DNA of 36,553 nt, from NCBI GenBank assembly GCA_945861625.1, contig CAMAVI010000030.1:1-36553 (forward strand). Direction: 5' to 3'. Shown here piece after piece: positions 1 through 9,534 of this stretch (the first letter of the stretch is position 1; the number at the start of each line of letters is the position of its first letter). Both the position numbers and the translations under genes were made by a program. The DNA comes from Candidatus Sulfopaludibacter sp. SbA3. Lineage in GTDB: Bacteria > Acidobacteriota > Terriglobia > Bryobacterales > Bryobacteraceae. The notes under the pieces are model-generated. The model saw only the letters and a list, made by a program, of their open reading frames with translations. It did no database searches and was not told where the DNA came from.

Positions 1-110
1 TCCGGGCGTGCGTGCTTTCCACCATCTTCATCTCCCCCAACTCCCCTCGCGTCAAAAACACTGCCTCAATTTCCCGTTACGTCCCCCTCATGCCCCGCGC
101 CACTGCCTTC
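1..110. other. left-edge stretch without a supported gene
   Basis: No convincing gene is seen here. One plus-strand frame is open to about position 165 but reads as a proline/serine-rich composition without a start. On the minus strand an ATG at 31 follows a purine-rich GGGGAG stretch and could begin a divergent gene leaving the window, but only ten codons are visible, which is too few to support a call. Confidence 0.4.
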
Positions 111-123
111 CTTGACCGTCAAG
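111..123. promoter_or_regulatory. CTTGAC inverted repeat upstream of dnaK
   Basis: CTTGAC, one central base, then GTCAAG: a perfect 13-bp inverted repeat. The same hexamer CTTGAC recurs at 161-166 over the dnaK -35 box. HspR repressors are known to bind HAIR elements built on CTTGAGT and ACTCAAG half-sites with a 7-bp spacer. Here the half-site core is similar but the spacing differs, so the operator role is inference. It lies about 40 bp upstream of the -35 box, and the operon it precedes ends with an HspR-like gene. Confidence 0.45.
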
Positions 124-161
124 CCAGCCCTTACCGACGGATTAGGGGACTCCGTCTATAC

Positions 162-190
162 TTGACAATACAACACTAAGCTTGCATAAT
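162..190 (+). promoter_or_regulatory. dnaK promoter (sigma70-like)
   Basis: A perfect -35 TTGACA at 162-167 is followed, after exactly 17 bp, by CATAAT at 185-190. Transcription would start near 197, giving a leader of roughly 45 bases before the dnaK ATG. A degenerate HAIR-like arrangement (CTTGACA, 7 bp, ACTAAG) spans 161-180 and overlaps the promoter, a position suited to repression. Confidence 0.7.
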
Positions 191-243
191 GGCAATAGGC
201 TAAATCATAGCCGCCAGTTCAATTAGGAAGAGAGACGCATAAC

Positions 244-2160
244 ATGGGCAAAATCATTGGCATAGACCTGGGCACCACCAATTCGGTGGTCGCCGTCATG
301 GAAGGCGGCCAACCGGTTGTCATACCGAACCAGGAAGGCGGGCGGACGACCCCTTCCGTGGTGGGCTTCGCCAAGAACGGCGAGCGCTTGGTCGGGCAGG
401 TCGCCAAGCGCCAGGCGGTCACCAATCCGGAAAACACCGTTTATTCCATTAAGCGCTTCATGGGCCGGCGCATCGACGAAGTCAGCCAGGAAATGAAGCT
501 GGTTCCGTATAAGATCGCCGCGGGTGACAGCCAGGACGCTCGTGTCGATATCAGCGGGAAGAAGTATTCCCCGCCCGAGGTTTCGGCGATGATCCTGGGC
601 AAGCTCAAGGAAGCCGCGGAGGCCTACCTGGGCGAAAAAGTGACGCAGGCCGTGATTACCGTGCCCGCTTACTTTAATGACTCGCAGCGCCAAGCCACCA
701 AGGATGCCGGCAAGGTCGCGGGCCTGGAGGTCATGCGTATTATCAACGAGCCCACGGCGGCTGCGTTGGCCTATGGACTCGACCGCAAGAAAAACGAAAC
801 CATCGCCGTGTATGACTTTGGCGGCGGCACGTTCGACATCTCCATCCTGGAAGTCGGCGACGGAGTGGTGGAAGTGAAGTCCACCAACGGCGACACGCAC
901 CTGGGCGGCGACAACATCGACAATCGCATCATAGACTGGCTGATACAGGAATTCAAACGCGATCAGGGCCTCGACGTCTCCAAGGATCAGATGGCATTGC
1001 AGCGCCTGAAGGAAGCCTCTGAAAAAGCCAAGATTGAGCTGTCGACGTTGCTCGAAACGGAAATCAATCTGCCCTTCCTCACGGCGGACGCCAGTGGCCC
1101 TAAGCACTTGGCCATCAAGCTGACCCGCGCCCGCTTCGAGCAGATGGTGGCCGACATTCTGGACCGCTCCATCGAGCCCTGCAAGAAGGCTCTGACGGAT
1201 GCCGGCCTCCAGCCGTCACAGATTGACGAAGTGGTCTTGGTAGGCGGCTCCACGCGAATTCCGAAGGTGCAGGAGATTGTCCGCAATCTGTTCGGCAAGG
1301 ACCCTAACCGCAGCGTAAACCCCGACGAAGTGGTCGCGGTGGGTGCGGCGGTGCAGGGCGGCGTACTAGGCGGCGAAGTGAAGGACGTGCTGCTGCTGGA
1401 CGTGACGCCGCTTTCGCTCGGTATCGAAACACTGGGCGGAGTCTTCACCAAGCTGATCGAGCGCAACACCACGATTCCAACGCGCAAGAGCGAGGTTTTC
1501 TCGACCGCGGCCGACTCGCAGACATCGGTTGAAATCAAGGTCTACCAGGGCGAGCGCGCCCTGGCCAAGGACAACCGCATGCTGGGCGTGTTCCAGTTGA
1601 TCGGCATCCCGCCGGCGCCGCGCGGCATTCCGCAAGTGGAAGTGACGTTCGATATCGACGCCAACGGCATCCTCAACGTCACCGCGAAGGACAAGGCCAC
1701 CAACAACGAACAGAAGATCACCATCACGTCTTCTTCCGGCCTCAGCAAGGACGAAGTGGACAAGATGGCCAAGGACGCCGAATCGCACGCCGCCGACGAC
1801 AACCGGCGCAAGGACGAGATCGATGCGCGCAATCGGGCCGACTCAATGGTCTATCAAGTCGAAAAGATGCTCAAGGAGCATCGCGACAAGATCGGCGAAG
1901 ACGATGCCAAGAACGTGGAAGCCGCGCTCGAAGGTACGCGGAAAGCCATGGCGGGAGGCTCGGTGGAGGAAATCAGCAAAGCCACCGATAGCCTGACCCA
2001 GGCCAGTCACAAACTGGCCGAGGCGATGTACAAATCAACCGCCGGCGCCGCCGCGGCCGATGCCGGTGCGGGCGACAAACCCGCTGGTGATACGGCCAAG
2101 GACAAACCCAAGGACAATGTGGTCGACGCCGAGTTTGTCGACGTGGACGAGAAGAAATAA
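244..2160 (+). CDS. dnaK: Chaperone protein DnaK (Hsp70)
   Basis: Cytoplasmic ATP-dependent Hsp70 chaperone that binds unfolded segments with DnaJ and a nucleotide exchange factor. The 638-residue product is full length. The N-terminus has the Hsp70 phosphate-binding signature ([10 protein letters not shown], residues 5-14). The second signature, with DFGGGTFD, lies near residue 195, and [13 protein letters not shown] near 335. A substrate-binding domain, a helical lid and an acidic, Ala/Gly-rich tail ending in an EFVDVDEKK-type motif follow. A purine-rich AGGAAGAGAG lies 10-20 bases before the ATG. It is the first gene of a dnaK-dnaJ-merR run with a strong promoter at 162-190. No grpE follows it, unlike the actinobacterial dnaK-grpE-dnaJ-hspR order. 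Confidence 0.98.
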   Translation: MGKIIGIDLGTTNSVVAVMEGGQPVVIPNQEGGRTTPSVVGFAKNGERLVGQVAKRQAVTNPENTVYSIKRFMGRRIDEVSQEMKLVPYKIAAGDSQDARVDISGKKYSPPEVSAMILGKLKEAAEAYLGEKVTQAVITVPAYFNDSQRQATKDAGKVAGLEVMRIINEPTAAALAYGLDRKKNETIAVYDFGGGTFDISILEVGDGVVEVKSTNGDTHLGGDNIDNRIIDWLIQEFKRDQGLDVSKDQMALQRLKEASEKAKIELSTLLETEINLPFLTADASGPKHLAIKLTRARFEQMVADILDRSIEPCKKALTDAGLQPSQIDEVVLVGGSTRIPKVQEIVRNLFGKDPNRSVNPDEVVAVGAAVQGGVLGGEVKDVLLLDVTPLSLGIETLGGVFTKLIERNTTIPTRKSEVFSTAADSQTSVEIKVYQGERALAKDNRMLGVFQLIGIPPAPRGIPQVEVTFDIDANGILNVTAKDKATNNEQKITITSSSGLSKDEVDKMAKDAESHAADDNRRKDEIDARNRADSMVYQVEKMLKEHRDKIGEDDAKNVEAALEGTRKAMAGGSVEEISKATDSLTQASHKLAEAMYKSTAGAAAADAGAGDKPAGDTAKDKPKDNVVDAEFVDVDEKK

Positions 2161-2213
2161 ATCGAAGGGGCCAGGGGTTGCAGGGCACCGGCCCATAACC
2201 CCTGCGTGCCGCC

Positions 2214-3395
2214 ATGCCGCAGAACGACTATTACAAGACGCTCGGAGTTGACCGCAGCACGGGCGCGGACGATCTCCGCAAGGCTTACCGGCGCCTGGCG
2301 CGCAAGTACCATCCCGACCTGAATCCGGGCGACAAGGCCGCCGAAGACCGCTTCAAGCAAGTGCAGGAGGCCTACGACATCCTGAGCGATCCGAAGAAGA
2401 AGCAGATGTACGACCAGTTCGGCTTCTATTCGGACAGCGGCATGCCGGGAGGCGCGGGCGCGTATGGAGGCGGGCGCGGCGGCGGCCCCAACATGGGATT
2501 CAGCGGTTTCGACTTCGCCGACTTCATGAAGGCGGGGGCAAGCGCGGGCGCGGGGCGCGGCCGCCATGCCGGCCCTGAAGATTCAGCCAATTTCCAGGAC
2601 ATTTTCAGCCAGTGGTTCGGCCGCCAGCACGAGCCCCAGGGAGCGGCACCGGAAAAAGGCACCGACCTTGAATACGGTCTCAGCATCGACTTCTGGCAGG
2701 CCATCCGCGGCACCCAAGTGCGGCTCAAGATCAACCGCCAGGAAGTGTGCCGGACCTGCGATGGAACCGGCTCACGGAGCGGCTCCAACACGGTGTGTCC
2801 GGAATGCAACGGCGGCGGAAACGTCACCCAGATGGCGGGCGCGATGCGTTTCAACCTTACCTGCCCGCGCTGCGAAGGCGCGGGGAGGCTCACCAACAGC
2901 TGCGGAACATGTCATGGGGATGGGCGCATTTCAAACCCGGAGTCCGTGGAAGTGCGTATCCCGGCGGGAGCGCAACAAGGTTCGCGCCTCCGCGTGCCGG
3001 GCAAGGGCAATGCCGGAACGCATGGAGCGTTGGCCGGAGATTTATATATTACGGTTCGCGTGGAACCGCACCCGCTGTTCCGCCGCGAGGGCGACGATAT
3101 TGAAATCCAGGTTCCCGTGCGTATTGACGAGGCGGGCTTAGGTACGAAGATTGAAGTGCCGACCATCGACGGCCGCGCTCTGCTGCGCATTCCACAGGGC
3201 ACGAAAAACGGACAGAAATTCCGGCTGCGCGAAAAAGGAGTGCAGAATTCCCGCACCGGCACCCGCGGCGATCAGATTGTCGAAGTGCTGGTTGAAGCGC
3301 CGGTGGTCCAGGACGAGCGCACCAAGGAAATTCTGCGCGAGTATGCCACGCTGCACCCGGAAGATCCGCGGGCGGACATCTGGACGAAAGTATAA
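2214..3395 (+). CDS. dnaJ: Chaperone protein DnaJ (Hsp40)
   Basis: J-domain co-chaperone that delivers clients to DnaK and stimulates its ATPase. The 393-residue product has the whole type I architecture: a J domain with the HPD motif near residue 33, a Gly-rich linker (about 75-125), four CxxCxGxG zinc-binding repeats ([32 protein letters not shown], about residues 180-240), and C-terminal substrate-binding domains. It starts 53 bp after dnaK with no strong Shine-Dalgarno visible. The linker is rather long, with a Phe-rich insert near 95-130. Very likely co-transcribed with dnaK and the following merR gene. Confidence 0.96.
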   Translation: MPQNDYYKTLGVDRSTGADDLRKAYRRLARKYHPDLNPGDKAAEDRFKQVQEAYDILSDPKKKQMYDQFGFYSDSGMPGGAGAYGGGRGGGPNMGFSGFDFADFMKAGASAGAGRGRHAGPEDSANFQDIFSQWFGRQHEPQGAAPEKGTDLEYGLSIDFWQAIRGTQVRLKINRQEVCRTCDGTGSRSGSNTVCPECNGGGNVTQMAGAMRFNLTCPRCEGAGRLTNSCGTCHGDGRISNPESVEVRIPAGAQQGSRLRVPGKGNAGTHGALAGDLYITVRVEPHPLFRREGDDIEIQVPVRIDEAGLGTKIEVPTIDGRALLRIPQGTKNGQKFRLREKGVQNSRTGTRGDQIVEVLVEAPVVQDERTKEILREYATLHPEDPRADIWTKV

Positions 3396-3407
3396 GGCGG
3401 TACAACG

Positions 3408-3788
3408 ATGGCCAAGGCAAAACGAGCCGCGTTCATGATCTCGGCGGTAGCCGAGCAGTTCGAAATCCATCCCCAGACCCTCAGGCTCTACGAGCGCGAG
3501 GGGCTCCTCAAGCCATCCCGCAGCGACGGCAACACACGCCTCTACACCGAAGAAGACTTGGAACGCCTGGAAGTGATTCTGAAGCTCACGCGCGAGCTGG
3601 GCGTGAACCTGGCAGGCGTTGAAATCATCCTCAACATGCGCGAAAAGATGGAAGAGATGCAGCGCCAGATCGAGTCGTTTGTCTCCAGCTTGAACACGGA
3701 AATTTCTTCCCAGCGCGCCCGGCCAGTCGCCAAGGAAACGGTGAATTCGTTGATTCCGGTGATTGAGCTGCGAACGCCGAAGAAGTAA
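3408..3788 (+). CDS. hspR: MerR-family regulator, HspR-like heat-shock repressor
   Basis: A 126-residue protein with an N-terminal MerR-type winged helix-turn-helix (about residues 10-80: ISAVAEQFEIHPQTLRLYEREG, then the NTRLYTEEDLERL wing). A coiled coil (about 85-110, EKMEEMQRQIESF) should mediate dimerisation. It begins 12 bp after dnaJ. HspR proteins are known to repress the operon that encodes them, often using DnaK as co-repressor, and the position fits this. The function is inferred from family and context; other small MerR proteins look similar. The CTTGAC sites at 111-123 and 161-166 are candidate targets. Confidence 0.8.
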   Translation: MAKAKRAAFMISAVAEQFEIHPQTLRLYEREGLLKPSRSDGNTRLYTEEDLERLEVILKLTRELGVNLAGVEIILNMREKMEEMQRQIESFVSSLNTEISSQRARPVAKETVNSLIPVIELRTPKK

Positions 3789-3799
3789 ACGCTCTGGCC

Positions 3800-4405
3800 T
3801 TAGTCGCGCGCGACCACTTTGCCCGTGTTAGCGTCCACCGTCACCGTGTATTCCGCCGAAGAGACCGACCCGCCCCACAACACGCGCCAGATCGGATTCG
3901 GGAAGCGGGTTCCCGCCTCGTAGTCCAGCATGAAATTAACCGGCGGACGCGTGCCCGGCTTGCTCACATAGTCTTTCGCGGACTTCACAGCCTCTTCGTA
4001 CGCATCGATGGTATCCGTTTTCAATAACGCCGGAGAGAATGGCCTTTGCGCGCCGCCTGCCCGCCAGGCTTCCTGCTGCCCCGGAAACACGCCCTTGTGC
4101 AGCCCGTCGGCTTCCACGGCGGACCAAGTGTAGGTACGCGCACGAGCCAGGCTTTCGGAAACAAATATGATTTCCCAGCCTCCGGCCTTGCCGGGTTCCA
4201 GCTTCACGCCGGTCACATTCACGCTGCGCCCGGTCAACGGCTGGCTATCCGGAGCCCACATCCGCGACGATCCGTACAGATATTGGAACGCCTGGCGGCC
4301 ACTGAGGGGCGCGGGTGGCGGTTCAGCCTTCTTGGTTACAGGAGCGGGCTCGTCGGAACAGCCCACCAGGAGGATCGCCGCGACAGCGGCGAGAAACATG
4401 CGCAT
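3800..4405 (-). CDS. Putative lipoprotein with PepSY-like tail
   Basis: A 201-residue protein with a short lipoprotein signal (lipobox LVGC, Cys16) and a Pro/Lys-rich linker, so it is probably an exported lipid-anchored protein. The C-terminus (FPNPIWRVLWGG, then EYTVTVDANTGKVV) resembles the end of PepSY-type domains, where a WRV strand is followed by a VDxxTGxV hairpin. No enzyme motif is seen. It is convergent with the hspR-like gene (11-bp gap) and has its own promoter candidate at 4427-4455. The function is unknown. Confidence 0.75.
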   Translation of the reverse strand: MRMFLAAVAAILLVGCSDEPAPVTKKAEPPPAPLSGRQAFQYLYGSSRMWAPDSQPLTGRSVNVTGVKLEPGKAGGWEIIFVSESLARARTYTWSAVEADGLHKGVFPGQQEAWRAGGAQRPFSPALLKTDTIDAYEEAVKSAKDYVSKPGTRPPVNFMLDYEAGTRFPNPIWRVLWGGSVSSAEYTVTVDANTGKVVARD

Positions 4406-4426
4406 ACACTTCCAGTGTAGTGCACG

Positions 4427-4455
4427 GTATAACGTACTACGGCCGCGCGGCCCAA
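4427..4455 (-). promoter_or_regulatory. promoter candidate for the lipoprotein gene, with internal palindrome
   Basis: On the minus strand TTGGGC (4455-4450) and TTATAC (4432-4427) are separated by 17 bp. The perfect 12-bp palindrome GGCCGCGCGGCC at 4441-4452 overlaps the -35 box and spacer, where a bound protein would block transcription. It also lies just upstream of the lipoprotein start at 4405. The palindrome is GC-rich, so it could equally be a chance structure. Confidence 0.45.
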
Positions 4456-4471
4456 CTTATTTCACGGCGTT

Positions 4472-6619
4472 CTATTTCACCACCTTGACCGTCACCGTGT
4501 TGGAGTATGCCGAAACGTTCATCGCGTTAAAGGCTTGCACCCGGTACAGATACGTGCCGCGGCTGGCCATGTTGGTAAACGTCTTGCTGTTGGCGCCGAC
4601 AGTTCCGGCGCGCGCGAAGTTCGTGGTTCCGGAAGGCGCGCGCTCGATGTAGAAGCCCGCCTCATTTCCAGAATTGTCCACCCATTGCAGAGTGACCGCT
4701 CCCCGGCCGGCTTTTCCGGTGAGCCCTGACGGCGCGTTGATCAGATTCGGATCGGGATTTACAGTGATCCCTACTTGCGCCGTCGCGGTCGCCCCGCGAT
4801 TATCTGTCACCGTCAGAACCGCGCTATAGGTCCCCGCATTCGCATACGTGTGCGATGGACTCGCGCCTGTGCCCGTCGAACCGTCCCCAAAATTCCAGCC
4901 ATACGAAGCGATCGAGCCGTCGGGATCGCTCGATCCAGCCGAACTGAATGTCACCGCGAGCGGCGCTGTTCCCGACAAGGGAGCCGCCGAAGCCGCAGCC
5001 ACCGGGGGCTGGTTCGGCGCGCCGGACGGCAGCACCAGCAGAGTGATGCTCTGCGCGGGCGAGGTGAAGTTGACGGCGTTGCCGCTATAGCCCAGATCGG
5101 CCAATCGCGTAATCGCATTAGAAGCGGCGAGTTGATACACCTGCGCCGCGCCGCTCCCCGCGAAGTTATTCAGAGCGACATTGACTGGCGTCGAGCCTGA
5201 CAAATACTTGCTGACGACCATCACGGTCAGTGCGCCATCGGCAGTACGTTGACCGGCGAACACCGCCACGTTGTCCGGGTTCGGCCCGGAAGCCGACACG
5301 CTCACGTCGCCAAACGCCGATTTATTGCCGTCGTAGTTGCGGTACATCTTGATCGCCTTGTACGTTGGCGTGGAGGCGTCCGGAGTGGTCCAGCGCGCCG
5401 CCAGATCCAGTCCCTCGCGGCCAAAGATGCCGAGAATATCGGCCTGCGTGGTGGCGCCGTTGATATGGTTTTCCGCGCCCCAATTGTATTCGGTGATGCC
5501 GATCGGCGTGCCCGGATAGTAGTAGTTGTTCGCCCATCCACGCAAGCGCGGAATCAGCATGACATTGTCATTGATCCAGGTCGGGTCGACGTAATTGGGG
5601 TCCCACAGAGAGCGCGTCGATTGATTCCTGCGCAACTGCATGGCGGTACTGGTGTCGGAACTGAATTCCCCGCTCTGCGGGTAATAGTGCACGGTGAACA
5701 CGTCGAGCAAGTGACGCCCATCGGCCCTCAACTGCCCCAGAAGCCAGGGAAGATAATCGGCGCCGCCGTGGCTGTTGCGATCCGGCAGAAAACTCCAGCC
5801 GTGAAGGCTGCCGTACTGCTGGTCATAGCCGCTGAGGAGATAGCCGCTCCAGCCCCACTCTTCCGGACCCACTATCTGCGCGTTGGGGTCCGTTCCGCGA
5901 ATTTGCGCGGCGTAGTCTTTGATCCGCGCCAGAACTTCGTCCATGCTGGCGCCGGTGGGATGCACGTCGCGATGCGTGGAGTGCCAGATGCTGTGTTCGT
6001 TATCCAGGACGCAGTAGCGCGGCGCGGAGGCGTCGGCCAGGCCCCACTGATTGACGATCGCCTGCACCCACTGCTGCTGAAAACCCGCCGTGTTGGCCAC
6101 ATTCGCGTCGTTCGGATCATTGCCCGTGATGGGTTGCCCGTTGGATTTGAGAATCCCGTTTCCGGCGTCCGGAAACCACTGCGCGTCGTTGCCGGTCTGC
6201 GCGCCGTACTTGGCCTGTGAAAAGCCGGAGAGCTTGGAGCGGTTCGCCCCCAGCTTGGCCACCCAGTCGAGCATGGGTATCGTGATCATGGCGCGGGCGC
6301 CGGCCGCCTGCGTCGTGGAAATGAACGTATGGCCGCGTTCACCGGCCACCGCCGAAGCCTCGCCTATGCTTTCGAAGTACCAATCCTGAGCTCGGTTGTC
6401 CGCGTTCAGTTGCCAGTTGTAGCGGCTGCTGTTGTTGCCTCCATAGCGATTGAGAGGCACATTCAGATCGGAAAGCTGCGCCGTGGTTCCGTAGGCGATT
6501 CCGTAGACGCGTGGATCGATCGCATGCCGGTTGGCGCTGGCATCCACTACGACCGACGCGGCTGGATTCTGCGCCAGGGCGGCGGCCGTGAACAGAAGCA
6601 ACCCGCTGATGCGACGCAT
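4472..6619 (-). CDS. Secreted glycoside hydrolase, GH44-type, with PKD and FN3 domains
   Basis: A 715-residue exported protein (signal peptide, cleavage near LAQ at residue 17). The catalytic part resembles GH44 endoglucanase/xyloglucanases: RYGGNNSSRYNW (about 58-69), a DNE motif followed by IWHSTHRD (acid/base candidate Glu208), and TEYNWG (nucleophile candidate Glu377). A C-terminal beta domain of the GH44 type follows to about 530. Then come a PKD domain (about 538-625, with a WNFGDGS core) and an FN3-like domain (about 630-712), both usual accessory modules in polysaccharide degraders. It starts 2 bp after the secreted Ig-repeat gene, so the two are probably one operon. The family is recognised by motif; substrate is not known. 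Confidence 0.85.
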   Translation of the reverse strand: MRRISGLLLFTAAALAQNPAASVVVDASANRHAIDPRVYGIAYGTTAQLSDLNVPLNRYGGNNSSRYNWQLNADNRAQDWYFESIGEASAVAGERGHTFISTTQAAGARAMITIPMLDWVAKLGANRSKLSGFSQAKYGAQTGNDAQWFPDAGNGILKSNGQPITGNDPNDANVANTAGFQQQWVQAIVNQWGLADASAPRYCVLDNEHSIWHSTHRDVHPTGASMDEVLARIKDYAAQIRGTDPNAQIVGPEEWGWSGYLLSGYDQQYGSLHGWSFLPDRNSHGGADYLPWLLGQLRADGRHLLDVFTVHYYPQSGEFSSDTSTAMQLRRNQSTRSLWDPNYVDPTWINDNVMLIPRLRGWANNYYYPGTPIGITEYNWGAENHINGATTQADILGIFGREGLDLAARWTTPDASTPTYKAIKMYRNYDGNKSAFGDVSVSASGPNPDNVAVFAGQRTADGALTVMVVSKYLSGSTPVNVALNNFAGSGAAQVYQLAASNAITRLADLGYSGNAVNFTSPAQSITLLVLPSGAPNQPPVAAASAAPLSGTAPLAVTFSSAGSSDPDGSIASYGWNFGDGSTGTGASPSHTYANAGTYSAVLTVTDNRGATATAQVGITVNPDPNLINAPSGLTGKAGRGAVTLQWVDNSGNEAGFYIERAPSGTTNFARAGTVGANSKTFTNMASRGTYLYRVQAFNAMNVSAYSNTVTVKVVK

Positions 6620-6621
6620 GG

Positions 6622-8100
6622 CTATCTCCGGCTCACCGTAACACTGGCGCTGGCGGACTTGCTTGTATTCGCGACGGAAACCGCCGTGACCGTGACCGTC
6701 GCCGGTGACGGAACGGAAGCTGGCGCTCTGTAGAGACCACCGGTACTGATCGTGCCTACGGTGGAGTTTCCCCCAGTCACGCCATTTACTTTCCAGACGA
6801 CCGCCGTATTCGACGTGTTAGAGACTGTCGCCGAAAATTGTTTAGTCTTTCCGGGACGTACCGTCGCGCTGGTGGGCGAGATACTGATGCTCACCGGAGG
6901 CGGCGGATTGACCACACTGACCGCGGCACTACCTACGGCGGACGAAACGGCGACGCTGATCGCATGAACCGTCGCATTCACCGGCGATGTGGGAGCCGTA
7001 TACAGGCCTGTGATCGAATCGATGAATCCGACGGCAGAATTGCCGCCGACGGTTCCGTTTACATCCCAGGTGACCGACTGATTGGCGTTGCCGGTTACCG
7101 TCGCAGTGAATTGCTTCTGTGTATTCACTTGGACGCTGGCGCTGGCCGGACTGACGCTGACGAATACGCCGGCTTGCGCGGCTTGTCCTGAATTCGGATC
7201 GATCATGAGCGGCGACACGTCCACGGCTTCGAAATCCGAACCCTTCACGTTACCCAGCGCGCGCAGGTCACTGTCGTTCCACCGCGAATCCGGCGCGCCC
7301 GTGATGTACCAGGCCGAACCGTTATCGGCCAGCATCATGCCATATCTTTTCATCGCCGTCAAAATGATTTGGTTGGTGGCCGAGTAACCGGAGATATTGA
7401 AATTCGCGCGCAAGCGGAAACGCGCGCCCATGGGCGGATATTGAGGTCCGGTCAGAGAAGACGCGTAGTGACGCGCGGGCCATACGTAAGCCCGCTGCGT
7501 CTGGGGCACGGTAAAGCGGATCGCGTGGCGGATTTCGCCCGCCAGAATTTCGTCAAAGCGCAGCAAGCCGGGGAAGATCGGCAGACCCGCGGCGTCGGCG
7601 GAAGTCCAGGTGGCCGGCCGCAGCGCGTTCGATTGCAGATTGTAGATCGCGCCGGAGCCTCCCTGCCAGCTGGCGGTCTGCGGAAATGCGTAGTAGATCT
7701 CGTAGAGAATGCAGTTGCTCGTGTCAATCGAAGTCGCGTGGCGGTCGCCGGTACTCGCGCTGCCGCCTTCGATCGGGGCATTCAAGGGAATCGCGTAAGG
7801 GCCAGTGTCGCTTTCGCCCTGGTATGTGAAATTCGCGGGATACTTCGTCTGGGTACCCGGCACCGTGACAAACGGAATGCCAATCGGACCGCCGTTCCAC
7901 ATGCCCGCTCCGAAATCGGGATGGACACCCGTCCCGGCGCCGATGGTGTTGACCCACGTGGAAGAACTGGGCGAGACCGGAAGCTGATCCACCCGCGTAT
8001 TCCAGATGTTATTCGCGGGAAGAACGGGACAGTTGCCGACAGTAGGGGCCTGGGCAAAAGCCAAGCCAACTGAACACAGGAAACCAATGAGATGTTTCAA
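6622..8100 (-). CDS. Secreted protein of unknown function with two Ig-like (Big2-type) repeats
   Basis: A 492-residue exported protein. Translation appears to start at TTG (8100), preceded by a strong GGAGGAG at 8105-8111. After the signal peptide (end near AQAP, residue 19) comes a roughly 290-residue domain I do not recognise. It is rich in Trp, Tyr and Asn (CPVLPANNIWNTRVD, WPARHYAS, YPPMGARFRL, MLADNGSAWYITG) and ends about residue 305. Two tandem bacterial Ig-like domains follow (about 315-400 and 402-490), each with the SPxSAxVxxGxxxxFxATV start and a VxWxVNG core. It lies immediately upstream of the GH44-type gene, so a role in extracellular polysaccharide handling is an inference from context only. 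Confidence 0.7.
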   Translation of the reverse strand: MKHLIGFLCSVGLAFAQAPTVGNCPVLPANNIWNTRVDQLPVSPSSSTWVNTIGAGTGVHPDFGAGMWNGGPIGIPFVTVPGTQTKYPANFTYQGESDTGPYAIPLNAPIEGGSASTGDRHATSIDTSNCILYEIYYAFPQTASWQGGSGAIYNLQSNALRPATWTSADAAGLPIFPGLLRFDEILAGEIRHAIRFTVPQTQRAYVWPARHYASSLTGPQYPPMGARFRLRANFNISGYSATNQIILTAMKRYGMMLADNGSAWYITGAPDSRWNDSDLRALGNVKGSDFEAVDVSPLMIDPNSGQAAQAGVFVSVSPASASVQVNTQKQFTATVTGNANQSVTWDVNGTVGGNSAVGFIDSITGLYTAPTSPVNATVHAISVAVSSAVGSAAVSVVNPPPPVSISISPTSATVRPGKTKQFSATVSNTSNTAVVWKVNGVTGGNSTVGTISTGGLYRAPASVPSPATVTVTAVSVANTSKSASASVTVSRR

Positions 8101-8187
8101 AACACTCCTCCGAGGCTTCCAGAATAAAGTTGGAGGGCGGAACCTACAATCGGGTATCTGCCTGAGGAGACCTGTGGCGGGCCCCTA

Positions 8188-9510
8188 CTACTCGCCGCCG
8201 CTGACCGCGTACTCGGTCTTGGGTTTGACGTTGCCCGACTGCACCAGCATGGCTTTGCTGTGATCGATTTCGCCTTCCCACTTGGCGACCACCAACGTTG
8301 CCACCGCGTTGCCCGACAGGTTTACCAGGCTGCGCATTTGAGACATGAAGCGGTCCACGCCGAGCAGCAATGTAATAGCGGCCACCGGTACTGAGTTCAG
8401 TGACGCAAGAGTCGCGGCCAAGGTAATGAAGCCCCCGCCCGTTACAGCGGCCGCTCCCTTGGACGTCAGCATGAGAACCAGAAGCAACTGAAACTCCTGC
8501 GCTCCGGTCAGTTGCGTGTTGGTGGCTTGCGCCAGGAATATGGCCGCAACAGTCAGGTAGATCGAGGTGCCATCCAGATTGAATGAGTATCCGGAGGGAA
8601 TTACCAGGCCGACAACAGATTTGTTGACACCCAGCTTTTCCAGTTTGACCATGAGCGAAGGCAGGGCCGCCTCCGATGTTGAAGTACCCAGCACGATGAG
8701 CAGCTCTTCCTTCAAATAGCGCAGCAACTTGAAAATGCTGAAGCCATGGGCGCGGGCGATCAGCCCTAAGACGACGAACACGAACAGGCACCCGGTGACG
8801 AAGAAGCACAGCATCAGATTGCCCAACTGGATCAGGGTGCGGATACCGTACCGTCCGATGGTGAAGGCCATGGCCCCGAACGCACCCAATGGCGCGGCGT
8901 ACATGATGAAATTCAACATCTTGAAAAAGACGTTGCTGGCGTTATAAATCAAATCCAGAATCGGCTTGCCTTTGTCGTAGACCGTCAAAGCCAGACCGAA
9001 CAAGATGGCGATGAATAGAATCTGCAGAATTTCGCCCTTAGCAAAAGCATTGGTAAGTTGGTCCGGAATGATATTCATCACGAAATCGACCGAACTCAGC
9101 TTTTCACCGGACGTCGTGTATTGGGCGATCGACTTGGCGTCAAGAGTGGCGGGGTCCGCATTGATTCCTGCGCCCGGTTGCACGACTTTCACAACAATCA
9201 GGCCAATCACCAGCGCGGCCGTGGTCACCACTTCGAAATAGAGCAGCGCTTTCATGCCCACGCGGCCCAGCTTCTTCATATCGCCCATGCCCGCAATGCC
9301 CGTCACGACGGTGGTGAAAATGATAGGCGCGATCATCATGCGGATCAATTTCACAAAGCCATCCCCCAGCGGCTTCATTTGTTGGGCCAGCGGCGGATTG
9401 AAGAAGCCGAGTGCGATTCCCAGCAAGATTGCGATCAGCACCTGGAAGTACAGCTCTTTGTATAGCGGGCGGGGCGCTAGCGCCGACGATGAGGACTGCG
9501 TGTCTGCCAT
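8188..9510 (-). CDS. Dicarboxylate/amino acid:cation symporter (DAACS family)
   Basis: A 440-residue inner-membrane transporter of the GltP/DctA type. It takes up acidic amino acids or C4-dicarboxylates with protons or sodium. Visible are eight or so hydrophobic segments, the serine-containing re-entrant hairpin with [11 protein letters not shown] (about 280-290), the [10 protein letters not shown] motif (about 335) and the second hairpin [12 protein letters not shown] (about 375-386). The order and length fit the family. Sequence alone does not decide between glutamate/aspartate and succinate/fumarate. ATG start at 9510; 24 bp after the PQQ dehydrogenase gene on the same strand. Confidence 0.92.
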   Translation of the reverse strand: MADTQSSSSALAPRPLYKELYFQVLIAILLGIALGFFNPPLAQQMKPLGDGFVKLIRMMIAPIIFTTVVTGIAGMGDMKKLGRVGMKALLYFEVVTTAALVIGLIVVKVVQPGAGINADPATLDAKSIAQYTTSGEKLSSVDFVMNIIPDQLTNAFAKGEILQILFIAILFGLALTVYDKGKPILDLIYNASNVFFKMLNFIMYAAPLGAFGAMAFTIGRYGIRTLIQLGNLMLCFFVTGCLFVFVVLGLIARAHGFSIFKLLRYLKEELLIVLGTSTSEAALPSLMVKLEKLGVNKSVVGLVIPSGYSFNLDGTSIYLTVAAIFLAQATNTQLTGAQEFQLLLVLMLTSKGAAAVTGGGFITLAATLASLNSVPVAAITLLLGVDRFMSQMRSLVNLSGNAVATLVVAKWEGEIDHSKAMLVQSGNVKPKTEYAVSGGE

Positions 9511-9534
9511 AAAACTCCTACAATTCTACGCGTT

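Noticed and set aside
1-31. Possible divergent gene start on the minus strand
   Set aside because: Only ten codons are within the window and the spacing of the purine stretch to the ATG is poor.
223-1107. Long minus-strand frame opposite dnaK
   Set aside because: It is a shadow of dnaK; the GC-rich codon pattern keeps the complement open, and the product has no recognisable motif.
5249-6220. 324-codon plus-strand frame opposite the GH44 gene
   Set aside because: Composition is Arg/Val-rich shadow sequence with no start signal; the minus-strand GH44 motifs are unambiguous.
8101-8187. Promoter for the Ig-repeat gene
   Set aside because: A TTGTAG box and TTTATT are present but spacing is about 15 bp and both match poorly, so no promoter was listed.
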